Assembly (NCBI GenBank): GCA_022826005.1
Contig: JAJDVT010000097.1
Coordinates: 1 to 64,000 of the forward strand
Source: Gemmatimonadota bacterium
GTDB lineage: Bacteria > Gemmatimonadota > Gemmatimonadetes > Longimicrobiales > Gaopeijiaceae
DNA: 64,000 nucleotides
Direction: 5' to 3'
In this document: piece after piece, positions 34,118 to 43,376 of the stretch
Position numbering within the stretch: the stretch's first letter is position 1
How the letters are laid out: every line of letters begins with the position of its first letter
Translations under genes and position numbers: made by a program
Notes under the pieces: generated by a model
Database searches by the model: none
Seen by the model: the letters and a program-made list of their open reading frames with translations, nothing else
What the model was told of the DNA's origin: nothing

Positions 34118-35548
34118 TCAGGGTCCGCCCCGATGGCGCTCCACCGACGCCTTCCCGCTGCGTTCGATTGCCTCCAGCGTCTCGCGCACATCTTCCCAGG
34201 TCGTCGTGTGGTTGAGGATGCAGAGCCTCAGCGAGAAGGTCCCGTGGAGCATGGTGGAGGATATGAAGGCGCGGCCCCCCCAGAAGATGCTGGCGAGAAC
34301 CTCCCGGTTGATCTCCTCGAGGGCCGACTCGTCGAGGGCGGGTTCGTCGAGGACGCCCGCGGCCGGGTTGACCCGGAAACACACGATCCCCAACGAAGTG
34401 GGGTTCAGCATCTCCAGCATCGGGCTGTCGTGAACGTAGTCTTCCGCCCGCCCGGCCAACTCCATTCCCTTCGATATCGCCCTGCGGAACGCCCTCATCC
34501 CGAAGGTATGGACCGACGCCCAGATCTTGAGAGCCCTCACCGAGCGGCTCAGTTGGGGCCCGCGATCCGAGAAGTTCGGATGACCGGCGCCCCAGATCGT
34601 GTCCTGTAGCATGTCGTGCGGAACGGCGAACGCGTTTTCCAGCGTGTCCACGTCCTTCACCATGAGGCATCCCACCTCGTAGGGCTGAAAGAACCACTTG
34701 TGGGCGTCGAGCGCAATCGAGTCGGCGCGTTCCATCCCGCACAGGAGTTCCCGTCCCTTCTCCGTGACCATCACGAAACCTCCGTACGAGCCGTCGATGT
34801 GCAGCCAGATCCCCTCCGCTTGGCAAAAGTCGGCAAGCTCCAACAACGGATCGATCGAGCCGGTGCTGCCCGCCCCGGCGTTCGCGCATACCGCGATGGG
34901 ATTGAGTCCGGCAGCCCGGTCTCTTGCCACGGCGTCGGCGAGCGCCTCCAGGTCCAGCCGAAAACGTCGGTCGCTCGCGATCAGGCGTACATGCTCCCTC
35001 TCGACGCCGACGATCCTGGCCGCACGAATCTGGGCACTGTGGCTCTGATCGCTCATGTACACGGTCGGCTGGCCGCCGGGCCCCGCAGCCTCCCGAGCCG
35101 CCACAAGAGCGGTGATCGCGGCCACGGATCCGCCACTGGTAAGCAGTCCTCCCGCACCCTCGGGATAACCGACCCACTGCCGCATCCAGTCGATGACGAC
35201 AAGCTCCAGTTGGCTGGGACCGCTCGACGTTAGCCAGGTGCATTGGTTGACCTGGTGCCCGGCCACCATGAAGTCGGCGAGCACCCCCGGCCAGGTGGGG
35301 GATGAAGGGATGAAACCGAAGAAGCGGGGGTGATCGATGCGCGCCGCCAGAGGCAGGATCTGTTCCGCGGCCCGGGTCAGGACGTCACCGGCCGGCTGGC
35401 CATCCTCCGGGGGAGCTTCCAGGAGCTGGTCCCTGAGCGACTCCTTGAAGTCTCCCTCCCATGCAACCTCCCCAGGCAGGTTCTCCATCCGGCCAACCAG
35501 AAGTTCGGCGACCTGATTCGCCAGCTGAAGCATCTGTTCGCGGTCCAT
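34118..35548 (-). CDS. PLP-dependent group II (aromatic-L-amino-acid type) decarboxylase
   Basis: The 476-residue enzyme has the group II order: an N-terminal swapped helix (DREQMLQLANQVAELLV), HPRFFGFIPSSPTWPGVLAD, the cofactor-stacking region and the PLP lysine in LDAHKWFFQP near residue 283. It ends with the small domain LRLCILNHTT. Substrates of this family are Tyr, Trp, Phe or Glu. I start at ATG 35548, where family members begin. A GTG at 35644 with GAGG upstream overlaps the PQQ dehydrogenase stop (GTGA) and would add 32 residues, so translational coupling is likely either way. Confidence 0.85.
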   Translation of the reverse strand: MDREQMLQLANQVAELLVGRMENLPGEVAWEGDFKESLRDQLLEAPPEDGQPAGDVLTRAAEQILPLAARIDHPRFFGFIPSSPTWPGVLADFMVAGHQVNQCTWLTSSGPSQLELVVIDWMRQWVGYPEGAGGLLTSGGSVAAITALVAAREAAGPGGQPTVYMSDQSHSAQIRAARIVGVEREHVRLIASDRRFRLDLEALADAVARDRAAGLNPIAVCANAGAGSTGSIDPLLELADFCQAEGIWLHIDGSYGGFVMVTEKGRELLCGMERADSIALDAHKWFFQPYEVGCLMVKDVDTLENAFAVPHDMLQDTIWGAGHPNFSDRGPQLSRSVRALKIWASVHTFGMRAFRRAISKGMELAGRAEDYVHDSPMLEMLNPTSLGIVCFRVNPAAGVLDEPALDESALEEINREVLASIFWGGRAFISSTMLHGTFSLRLCILNHTTTWEDVRETLEAIERSGKASVERHRGGP

Positions 35549-35640
35549 CTCCAGACCGGAACGTTCGTCCGGCCCGGCGGGAGCACCCGGCCTGGGGTGC
35601 CCGCGAGCCTCGGTAGCCGATTCCTCTACGGTGCGGCTCC

Positions 35641-37707
35641 TCACCCCGGCAACCTCAGCGCCACCAGCCTCCCCGGCCCCCCCACCTGCACCACCACGTG
35701 CTGCACGCCCTCGTGGCTGTACGTCATCATCCCGTACTGCCCCGCGCCCGGCATTTCCACTGTGCCGACCTGCTCGCCCGTCATCTTGTCGTAGGCGTCG
35801 AGCACCGGCGGTCCCCTCGACCCCCGCGTCGCGTAGAGCAGGTCCCCCGCCACCATCTGGATCGAAAGCCCGCCCCCGCCCGCGCGTGACAGGTCCACGC
35901 CCGCCGCGGCGGGGTGCTCGCGGATCGCTTCGGCCACCTCGCCAATCGGGATCCACCAGAGGCGCTCGCCGGTGTTCATGTCGTAGGCCGACAGCCGGTT
36001 GTACGGAGGTTTCGGGATGGGCAGCCCCTGAACCCGGGGCAACCCGCCCCCCGGCCCCGCGACCCACTGCGATATGGTGATGCCCGTGGTCGCGGGATCA
36101 TCTGGATCGTCCGCCTCGGCGCCCGCCATGATCCGGCCGCCGCCGCACGACCGCCGGTGGGACGCATAGAGAATCCCCGTCGAGGGGTCGAGCGTCGCCG
36201 GGTGGGTGATGTTGAGCCCGCCGTAGCAGCGGATGTTCTGCGTGAAGGGCCCATCGTAGCCCACGTGCAGCCGCGGCACGAACGGCCCCCCGACCCGGTA
36301 GTTCGCCAGAATCTCCATCGCCTCGGCGTGCAGCTCCGGCGTGAAGTCGACGACCTCCTCCGGCGGGAGCCCCATCGGCTCCATGGGCTCGGGACGGGTC
36401 GGAACGGGCTGCGTCGCCGCGGTCCAGTTGCCGGGCACCTCGGTCTGCACCACGTCGACCTCTTCGATCGGCCACACCGGCTCACCCGTCTCGCGGTTGA
36501 AGGCGAAGATGAGGCCGGTCTTGGTGGTCTGGATCACCGCCGGAACCGCCTGCCCGTCCACCGTCAGGTCCACGACGATCGGCACGTTGGGCAGGTCGTA
36601 GTTCCACTGGTCGTTGTGGACGATCTGGTAGTGCCAGACGCGCGCGCCGCTCGACGCGTCGAGGGCGATCACGCTCGTCGAGAACAGGTTGTTCCCGGGG
36701 CGGAATCCGCCGAAGTAGTCGATCGTCGGCGGGTTGGTGGGGATGTAGACGATCCCGCGCTCGTAATCGGCGGACATCGGCGCCCACGACGACACGTCCC
36801 CCGTGTACTCCCAGGCGTCGTTCTCCCACGTCTCGTGACCGACCTCGCCGGGACGCGGGATCACGTGGAACTTCCAGCGGAACTCCCCCGTGCGCGCGTC
36901 GAAGCCCAGGATGTCGCCCGGCACGTTCTCGATGCGCGTCTGCATGTACCCCTGCTCGGCGGAGTTGCCGACCACCACCACCCCGTCGATCACGATCGGC
37001 GGCGATGAGGTCGTGATGTAGCCTAGCTCACGCGGTATCCCGTAATCGGGATTGTAATCCTGTTCCGTAGCCATCCACGGACCCCACCCGTCCAGCAGGG
37101 GCGGCAGCATGTCCACAACGCCCGTTTCGGGGAACCCCTGGATGGGGACGGGGTGGCCGAAACCCTCGATGTGGCGCCCGGTCTTCGCATCCAGCGCATG
37201 GAGGAAGAAAGCGGGCGATGTGTAGTAGATGACACCGCGCCCGTCGAGTTCGCCGTAGGCCACTCCCTTCCCGTAGTTCTGCCGCATCGAGCGCTGCCAC
37301 CGGGTCGTGTGCGGCTCGCGGTAGGTCCAGAGCGTCTCGCCGGTGGCGGGATCTATGGCCGCCACCGTGCGCCGAGCCCCCGCCACCGTGTACAGGATCC
37401 CGTCGATGTAGGTGGGCGTGGACTTCATCTGCGGGTCGACGCCGGGGCCGAAGTTGTCGGCGCGCCAGACCCAGGCGACCTCGAGCTCGTTGAAGTTGTC
37501 CGCGTTGATCTGGTCGACAGGGGAATACCGGGTGCCCCACGCGTCGGCGCTCTGGTAGCGCCACTCGCCGGGCGGGTTCTGCCGCTCCTGGGCGGTGGCA
37601 TCCCCGGGCAGCGCGAGCGGGAGGGCCGGGGCCAGCAGGAGGGCCGGAGCCAACAGGAGAGCCGGGGCGCGTAGCAGTGCAGGGTTTCGCATCCGGTGGG
37701 GCCGCAT
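35641..37707 (-). CDS. Exported PQQ-dependent dehydrogenase (8-bladed quinoprotein)
   Basis: ATG 37707 has AGGAG eight bases upstream. The 688-residue protein has a signal peptide made of repeated ALLLAP units ending in ATAQ, then PQQ-type blades with tryptophan docking motifs such as AIDPATGETLWTYREPH, ALDASSGARVWHYQIVHND and AFNRETGEPVWPIEEVDV. The NDQWNYD region marks soluble alcohol/glucose-type quinoproteins. No CxxCH is seen, so electrons must leave to a separate carrier. PQQ synthesis genes are not in the window. The decarboxylase follows. Confidence 0.88.
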   Translation of the reverse strand: MRPHRMRNPALLRAPALLLAPALLLAPALPLALPGDATAQERQNPPGEWRYQSADAWGTRYSPVDQINADNFNELEVAWVWRADNFGPGVDPQMKSTPTYIDGILYTVAGARRTVAAIDPATGETLWTYREPHTTRWQRSMRQNYGKGVAYGELDGRGVIYYTSPAFFLHALDAKTGRHIEGFGHPVPIQGFPETGVVDMLPPLLDGWGPWMATEQDYNPDYGIPRELGYITTSSPPIVIDGVVVVGNSAEQGYMQTRIENVPGDILGFDARTGEFRWKFHVIPRPGEVGHETWENDAWEYTGDVSSWAPMSADYERGIVYIPTNPPTIDYFGGFRPGNNLFSTSVIALDASSGARVWHYQIVHNDQWNYDLPNVPIVVDLTVDGQAVPAVIQTTKTGLIFAFNRETGEPVWPIEEVDVVQTEVPGNWTAATQPVPTRPEPMEPMGLPPEEVVDFTPELHAEAMEILANYRVGGPFVPRLHVGYDGPFTQNIRCYGGLNITHPATLDPSTGILYASHRRSCGGGRIMAGAEADDPDDPATTGITISQWVAGPGGGLPRVQGLPIPKPPYNRLSAYDMNTGERLWWIPIGEVAEAIREHPAAAGVDLSRAGGGGLSIQMVAGDLLYATRGSRGPPVLDAYDKMTGEQVGTVEMPGAGQYGMMTYSHEGVQHVVVQVGGPGRLVALRLPG

Positions 37708-37849
37708 TGGGATACTCCTCACGTAATTGGGCGCAGCGATGGCTTCACGTCAGCATGGTACTGTACGGCGGCCCGCGCGGCCAGATCGGGAGCAGTTGGC
37801 GCGCTCTCAGGCGGTGGAGTCGCCGCGTCGCGCCGAATGCAGCGGGAAC

Positions 37850-38227
37850 CTATTCCGAGGCCCGCCAGGCAGCCAGCGGAACCAGCGCCGACCTCAGGAT
37901 CGCCGAGTCCCTGGTCAGCAGCGGGATCCGGTGCACCACGCTGGTCGCCGCGATGATCTCGTCGGCCGGATCGCCCCGGAAATCCAGGACGGTCGAGGCG
38001 CGGGCCACGGCCAGGTCGATCGGCCACGAGTGGATGCGGCTCAGTGTGCGGACCACTCGCCGGTCATCGAGGTCCAGCTCGATCCGGCCCAGTTGCACCA
38101 GCTTCGCCATCTCCCAAGAGACGATGGCTGAAACCGACCACTGGTTGCGCTCGAGCAACTGGCGTTCTTTCGTGCGCAGCTCGCCGCGAAGGGCGCAGAT
38201 CAGGATGTGGGTGTCGAGGTTCAGCAC
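37850..38227 (-). CDS. PIN-domain toxin (VapC-like)
   Basis: The 125-residue protein has the PIN acidic set: Asp5 in MLNLDTHIL, Glu near residue 39 in SWEMAKL, and LTRDSAIL near 104 together with DPADEIIAATS near 86. PIN toxins cut RNA, often tRNA or rRNA. It starts six bases after its antitoxin gene. Confidence 0.85.
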   Translation of the reverse strand: MLNLDTHILICALRGELRTKERQLLERNQWSVSAIVSWEMAKLVQLGRIELDLDDRRVVRTLSRIHSWPIDLAVARASTVLDFRGDPADEIIAATSVVHRIPLLTRDSAILRSALVPLAAWRASE

Positions 38228-38233
38228 GCCTGC

Positions 38234-38491
38234 CTAGCGCTCCGCGTCCCAGCGAGTCCCGGTGGACACGATGTCTCCCCGGATCTTGAGTTCGTGCCGC
38301 AGGCTCCCGATCAGACTGGCCGGGTCCGGATCGTAGGGCAGCACCCGCGCTATCGGCTTTCCGTGCTTGGTGATCACCAACCCGTCAGGACCGAGCCGGT
38401 CCAGGAGCGCCAGGCACTGCGCCTTGAACCGTGCCGCACCGATCCTCCGGGGTCGGGCAGCGTTTCCGCCGGGGGTGGGCGCTGTTTTCAT
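38234..38491 (-). CDS. Phd/YefM-like antitoxin of the PIN toxin
   Basis: From ATG 38491 the product is 85 aa with the pattern ARFKAQCLALLDRLGPDGLV-ITKHGKPIARVLP, the Phd/VapB-type N-terminal DNA-binding fold. The C-terminal tail (SLRHELKIRGDIV) should wrap the toxin. A longer TTG start (38509) is less likely. The promoter at 38521-38549 is well placed, and autorepression is usual for this family. Confidence 0.8.
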   Translation of the reverse strand: MKTAPTPGGNAARPRRIGAARFKAQCLALLDRLGPDGLVITKHGKPIARVLPYDPDPASLIGSLRHELKIRGDIVSTGTRWDAER

Positions 38492-38520
38492 GGATCCAGT
38501 TTCCTTCAAAAGTTGGATAC

Positions 38521-38549
38521 ATAATATGACTGGTCACATCAATTGTCCA
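38521..38549 (-). promoter_or_regulatory. Promoter of the toxin-antitoxin operon
   Basis: On the minus strand TGGACA (38544-38549) and TATTAT (38521-38526) are 17 bases apart. This is a good sigma70-type promoter in an AT-rich patch, giving a leader of about 25 bases. Confidence 0.65.
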
Positions 38550-38628
38550 GTTTTGGGGACCACCGTCTACTCGCGGCCGCCCGCTCCGGCTCGCCACCGG
38601 CCGGGGGGTGCGCATCCGAAGCCGCGGT

Positions 38629-40212
38629 CTATCTCCGGCGCTCCTCGGGCGGGTCGTCGCACTCGAAGCTCTCCTCCCGCTTCGGATCCCCACTCCCGTT
38701 GTAGAGCGCCTGCCGGGGCCATGCGCACAGCGGCCGCTGCATCTCCACTTCGCCCTGGTCGATCCTGCTCGCGACGAGCCTGTCCGGCGCCTCGCCCTCC
38801 TCGACCCACCGCTGGATCGCGGCGATCCAGTCGACCTGATCGGGCCCCGGGCCGCCGGCGCAGTGCAGCACGCCCGGCATCATGAACATCCGCAGGTAGT
38901 CGGCCACATCCTCATCGCCAGCGGCCACGCCTTCGTAGTAGCGGATGGTGCCGGTCGCAGGGATCGCCGGGTCGGACCACCCGTTCCAGAGGATCAGCTT
39001 GCCGCCGGCGGTCTTGAACCCGCTCAGGTCGGTGTCGGTGGCGTTGAGGATCTTCGCGGCGCGGCGGGTCTGCTCCTCCCAGACGGCGTAGTCGTCGAAA
39101 TCGAAGGTCGAGTAGTCGAACTCCGGATTGTCGAAGATGATGTACTTGTGCATCTCGGTGCCGAAGGCGTAGTGCAGGTTGGGGATGCCGACGCCTCCCC
39201 GCGCGCCGCCGGTGATCCACCGCTGCCAGCCGCCAGGCGCGGTCTCGCCGCCGTAGGGGAACCCGGGATAGACGAGGCGGCCGCCCACGTAGGCGCCCCC
39301 GTAGATGACTTCCGCCGCCCGCCGCTGGTCGTCCGTGAGCCCCGGGATCGACGCGATATCGATGGCGCACGCGCGCGGGTCGGTCATGAAGCCGTCCTGC
39401 ACGCCGTCGTTCCCGTCACAGGCCTCAAGGATCGCGGTTTGGAGAATGCGCGCGGCCTCGGGCGTGATCACCGGGGTCGAGAGATCGGCCGGATCGGGAT
39501 AGAGCGCCTGCTGGGTCTGCAGGAAGAGGGCTCCCAGCGCGGTCCAGTCGTGGGCCGGCGCGCCTGCCACGATGCCGTCGAAATCGTCGGGGTAGCGCTG
39601 CGACGACATCATCCCCTGGCCGCCGCCCCGGGAGCACCCCGCGAAGTACGAGTAGGCGATGTCGCGCCCGTAGTAGAGCCGGATGATGGTCTTCGCGGTC
39701 TCGGCGGTCACGTGGACGGCGCGGTGGCCGAAATTGACCTCGCGGTCGGGCCGGTTCAGCGCCCAGCTCGCATCGGTGCCGAAGCCGCGATGTCCGGTGT
39801 CGGTGCCCACCGTGGCGAATCCGCGGGTCAGCACCGACCGCGGGCCCCCGTAGGACAGGGCCTGGTTCTGCACGCTGCCGACGTACCCGCCCCCGCCGCC
39901 CATCAGGAACCGCCCGTTCCAGTCCCCGGGCAGGGGGAGCAGGAGTGCGAAGCGGATTTCGGTGTCGATCGTGCCGCGGACGCGGCAGTGCGCGGGGTCG
40001 GTGGCGCTCGCCGGTATCTCGGCGACATCGTCGAGGACGAAACCGCTCCAGGAGGTGGCGATAAGGTCGCCGCAGGTGACGGTGCCTGGCCCGTGCGTTC
40101 CGGCGACGAATGGTGCAGCTGCCGGGGTTGGGGCAACACCCGCGGTCGCAACCACAGCACCCAGTACCGCAATGCCGACGCGCGAAGGCCTGAGGAAACT
40201 GGATCTTGTCAT
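38629..40212 (-). CDS. Exported tannase/feruloyl-esterase family hydrolase
   Basis: The 527-residue protein has a signal peptide (VGIAVLGAVVATAGVAPTPA) and the tannase alpha/beta-hydrolase core. The nucleophile lies in AGCSRGGGQGM near residue 193, the conserved Asp in NGWSDPAIP, and the base in GVLHCAGGPGP near residue 449. The Cys neighbours of Ser and His give the family's CS-D-HC disulfide motif. It hydrolyses phenolic esters in plant or algal material. ATG 40212 fits the signal peptide. Confidence 0.85.
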   Translation of the reverse strand: MTRSSFLRPSRVGIAVLGAVVATAGVAPTPAAAPFVAGTHGPGTVTCGDLIATSWSGFVLDDVAEIPASATDPAHCRVRGTIDTEIRFALLLPLPGDWNGRFLMGGGGGYVGSVQNQALSYGGPRSVLTRGFATVGTDTGHRGFGTDASWALNRPDREVNFGHRAVHVTAETAKTIIRLYYGRDIAYSYFAGCSRGGGQGMMSSQRYPDDFDGIVAGAPAHDWTALGALFLQTQQALYPDPADLSTPVITPEAARILQTAILEACDGNDGVQDGFMTDPRACAIDIASIPGLTDDQRRAAEVIYGGAYVGGRLVYPGFPYGGETAPGGWQRWITGGARGGVGIPNLHYAFGTEMHKYIIFDNPEFDYSTFDFDDYAVWEEQTRRAAKILNATDTDLSGFKTAGGKLILWNGWSDPAIPATGTIRYYEGVAAGDEDVADYLRMFMMPGVLHCAGGPGPDQVDWIAAIQRWVEEGEAPDRLVASRIDQGEVEMQRPLCAWPRQALYNGSGDPKREESFECDDPPEERRR

Positions 40213-40372
40213 CCTGCTACGGTGCCGCCAGGGGAGCGCCGCCGCAACATCCGGCCCCGGCTGCCAACCCGGCCACCATCCCCTTGCGATGCCCCCGTCC
40301 GCTGCGAATCTTGTGTGCGAGGTATACGACACTCAGCATCCGCGTGCACGTGCACGACCCAGGGAGGCCCAG

Positions 40373-41131
40373 ATGACCAATCTCCGATTCCTCCGGCTCG
40401 CTGCGGCAACCGCTCTTTTCCTGGCGGCCGGCCCGCTCTTCGCCAACCTCGCTGAGGCACAATCGATGGAAGAGGCACTGGCCGCCTACACCGAGGGGCG
40501 CTTTCTCGAAGCCGTGGAGATCGGCGAGGCCCTCGGCACCTCCGACGGCTATGCCCTGGCGACCAAATCGCTGGCCATCTACGGCTACTACCTGGCCCCG
40601 GAAGAAGAAAAACAGGCGTTGTTCGAGCGTGCGATGGAGCTGGGCGAGTTGGCCATTCAGGCCGATTCGGCCAACCCGGAGGCACACTACCAGTCCGCCC
40701 ACGCCCTTGGCCGCTACTCCCAGACGATCGGCGCGATGACGGCGCTGCGGCGCGGCTACGGGGGCAGAATACGCGATTACCTCGAGGCGACGCTCGCCCG
40801 CGATTCCCTCTACGGCGAGGCGCACCTCGCCCTCGGCGGCTGGCACGCCGATATCGTCGATCGCGCCGGCAAGTTGATGGCCCGCATCACCTACGGAGCC
40901 AACCGGGGCGAATCCACCACCCACTTCGATCGCGCCAACGAGTTGATGCCCGACTCGCGGATCGCGATGCTCGAGTATGCGCTCCGCCTACCCCTGCTTA
41001 GAGGCCGGGAGGGCCGGGAACTGCAGCGCGAAATGATGGAGAGGGCATCCGAACTCCCGCTGGGCGACGCGTACGACAGGCTGGTGCAGGAGCGTTTGCT
41101 TGCGGAGCTGGAGGCGCTGGAGGGCGGGTAG
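40373..41131 (+). CDS. Exported helical-repeat (TPR-like) protein
   Basis: AGGGAGG precedes ATG 40373. The 252-residue protein has a signal peptide ending LAEAQ and TPR-like helix pairs: AAYTEGRFLEAVEIGEAL, ALFERAMELGELAIQADSANPEAHYQ and DYLEATLARDSLYGEAHLALGGWH. It has no catalytic motif. It is probably a periplasmic scaffold. It is divergent from the esterase and 18 bases upstream of the first propeller of the array. Confidence 0.65.
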   Translation: MTNLRFLRLAAATALFLAAGPLFANLAEAQSMEEALAAYTEGRFLEAVEIGEALGTSDGYALATKSLAIYGYYLAPEEEKQALFERAMELGELAIQADSANPEAHYQSAHALGRYSQTIGAMTALRRGYGGRIRDYLEATLARDSLYGEAHLALGGWHADIVDRAGKLMARITYGANRGESTTHFDRANELMPDSRIAMLEYALRLPLLRGREGRELQREMMERASELPLGDAYDRLVQERLLAELEALEGG

Positions 41132-41149
41132 CTCGCCGGCTTCAGAATA

Positions 41150-42466
41150 GTGGCTTTCGCCTCCGCTCTCATTCGCCCCATCGTCGCTGCAACGGCGATC
41201 GCCGTTGCGCTGACACCGCCCACTTCGCCTGCGCTTACCGGCCAGCAGGTCGTGGAAATACCCGTTCAAGATCGGCCACTCGACGCCGGATTCGCCGAGA
41301 TCTTCCGCGTCGGCGTCCTCGATGGTGAATCGTGGGAGACCTTGAACAGGGTGGTAGAGGTCGCTTTCGACGCCCAGTCCAACCTCTACGTCTTCGACCG
41401 GGGGGTATTTCTAAGCTCGGACCTGCGGGTCCTGGTATTCGACCAGTCGGGCCGATTCCTGCGTGGGTTCGGATCGGCCGGAGATGGACCCGGAGAATTC
41501 AGGATGCCTCGCAGGTACGCGGTGAATCGGGACGGCCAAACGATCGTCAGTGATGTGAGGGCCTACCACGTTTTCGACGAGAACGGGAAGTTCGTACACC
41601 GCATCCGACCGTCCACGCGATCCCAGCGAGACCTGCTTCCATCCGAGATTCTTCCAGACCCGCGCGGCGGCGCGGTATTCGCCGGGGACTTTGGCACAGG
41701 CGAGGGACCGCCCGGAGGAAACCGGCCCCAGCCGACCTCACGCCCGATCATGCGACTGGAATTGGACGATGCACTTCTCGATGCCGACACGGTGATTCAC
41801 GCCTGGCTTCCCCCACTCGGGGAGCCCGGAGAGGGCCTGCCAAAGAGCATCGAGGTCGAGGGCGGCGTCGTGGACCTCACCTCCGCGTACGGCAACAGCG
41901 CACTCCCTCGAGCCCTTTCGCCGCGGCTTCTGGTGGGCATCCTGCCGGACGGCGGAATCGTCTATTCGGATTCGTCAGCCTACGCGCTCAAGGTCACGTC
42001 GAGCGGCTCGTCGGAGGCGGTCCGCGTCATCACCCGGCCATTCCGGCCCAGGCCGGTCACGCCCGCAATCAGGGAGGAATTCAATGAAGGAGCGGAGGCG
42101 GGGGTCATGCGGGCGGGCGCGGAAGGCAGCGCGGTGGGTACGGCCTTGAGAATCACGAACTTCGCCGACCTGGGACCGGTGAGCGAAATGCCCGAACTGA
42201 GCTTCTACCCCGAAGTACCGGTCCTGCGCGACCTTTCCGTCACCTGGGAAGGCCGAATCTGGGTAGGGCGCACCGGGGAACGGCTGGAGGGTGCCGGACC
42301 GATCGATGTGCTGACCCCCGAGGGAGGGTACATCGGCACCTTCCTGCCGGGTGCGACGGCGATGCCGGATGCATTCGGCCCGGATGGCCTCGCCGCGTTC
42401 ATCGAAAAGGACGAAATGGATGTGGCCCGGGTGGTGGTCCGAAGGTTGCCAGCCGCAGTGAGGTAG
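41150..42466 (+). CDS. Exported 6-bladed beta-propeller protein (array member 1)
   Basis: A GTG start gives 438 residues: a signal sequence, then QQVVEIPVQDRPLDAGFAEI and FRVGVLDGE. These are the opening shared by all array members. Blade motifs include VAFDAQSNLYVFDRG, GFGSAGDGPGEF and the closing WEGRIWVGR...[14 protein letters not shown]...VVVRRLP. Members differ mostly in the middle and in one loop before the last blade. The fold suggests binding of a ligand or partner in the periplasm. It is followed by a convergent cyclophilin gene. Confidence 0.75.
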   Translation: MAFASALIRPIVAATAIAVALTPPTSPALTGQQVVEIPVQDRPLDAGFAEIFRVGVLDGESWETLNRVVEVAFDAQSNLYVFDRGVFLSSDLRVLVFDQSGRFLRGFGSAGDGPGEFRMPRRYAVNRDGQTIVSDVRAYHVFDENGKFVHRIRPSTRSQRDLLPSEILPDPRGGAVFAGDFGTGEGPPGGNRPQPTSRPIMRLELDDALLDADTVIHAWLPPLGEPGEGLPKSIEVEGGVVDLTSAYGNSALPRALSPRLLVGILPDGGIVYSDSSAYALKVTSSGSSEAVRVITRPFRPRPVTPAIREEFNEGAEAGVMRAGAEGSAVGTALRITNFADLGPVSEMPELSFYPEVPVLRDLSVTWEGRIWVGRTGERLEGAGPIDVLTPEGGYIGTFLPGATAMPDAFGPDGLAAFIEKDEMDVARVVVRRLPAAVR

Positions 42467-42537
42467 CCACCTGCGAAGGATCCGACCGGCGTCGGCCCCG
42501 AACCTACCGGGCAGTCTTCTTCTCAGGCCACGCCTGC

Positions 42538-43209
42538 TCACTCCGAAACGATCGTCGCCCGCCTCACGAAGTCGAGGTACGGAAAGTCTGCGCTGAGGTA
42601 CTCGTTGCCGCGACTATAGATCTGGCGCCCGTCCGGCCCGTTGCCATCGGGTGATAACTCCCCGTATCCGGAGTAGATCGCGTCCACGACATCCATCCCC
42701 TCGACGACCTGCGCGAAGGGTGAGAAACCCATTGCGTCGAGTCGGCTGTTGTCCCCGAAGTTGATGAAGATCTGGGTGGTGCGCGTGTTGGGGCCGCCCA
42801 TCGCATAGCTGACCAACCCGCGCGTGTTGCTTTGCATGACGGGGTCGTCCGGAATGTTCTGGCCGAGCCAGGCCGCCGTCACTTCGGGGTCGCCGTGAAT
42901 CCCGAACTGGGCCATGAACCCGGAGATCACCCGGAAGAAGCGCACGTCGTCGTAGAAGCCGTTCGACACCAGGTTGTAGAAGCGGTCGGCGCCGCTGGGG
43001 GACCACTCCCGGTGGACCTCGATCACGAAGTCCCCCTTGCTGGTCTCGAAACGGACCTGGAAGACGTCGGGGGCCGTGGCGGTCAGGGAATCGGGGGTGA
43101 GAAGCATGGAATAGTCGGGGCCTCCGGCGTCGCAGGCGATGAACTGGGCGGCCGCCAGCACGGCGGTCGCGGCGATGGGCAGGCGGGATCTGTTGGGGCC
43201 GTGGGTCAC
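42538..43209 (-). CDS. Cyclophilin-type peptidyl-prolyl isomerase, lipoprotein
   Basis: AGGAGG lies five bases before GTG 43209. The 223-residue product has a lipobox (FIAC), then a cyclophilin domain: FETSKGDFVIEVHREWSP, FYDDVRFFRVISGFMAQFG and the catalytic-cleft phrase TRTTQIFINFGDN with the Phe and Gln positions kept. It should catalyse proline isomerisation of envelope proteins. It sits against the direction of the propeller array and may assist folding of those Pro/Gly-rich proteins (inferred). Confidence 0.85.
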   Translation of the reverse strand: MTHGPNRSRLPIAATAVLAAAQFIACDAGGPDYSMLLTPDSLTATAPDVFQVRFETSKGDFVIEVHREWSPSGADRFYNLVSNGFYDDVRFFRVISGFMAQFGIHGDPEVTAAWLGQNIPDDPVMQSNTRGLVSYAMGGPNTRTTQIFINFGDNSRLDAMGFSPFAQVVEGMDVVDAIYSGYGELSPDGNGPDGRQIYSRGNEYLSADFPYLDFVRRATIVSE

Positions 43210-43376
43210 GGAGGCCTCCTGGTTGCAGGTGACGGGGCAGCGGTTATCCTCGGCGCGCGGGCCGGGAATCGCAAGGGCGAGGGCGCGACATCGGGCAACG
43301 CTGCTGCCGGCAATGTTGATCTGAACAAACACCGACAACGACCGTTCCAGACCGCGAGAATGGAGGAGCAGGAGAA

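Noticed and set aside
35549-36067. 173 extra N-terminal codons of the decarboxylase frame
   Set aside because: They run antiparallel to nothing useful and overlap the end of the PQQ dehydrogenase. The family start is at 35548 (or at most 35644).
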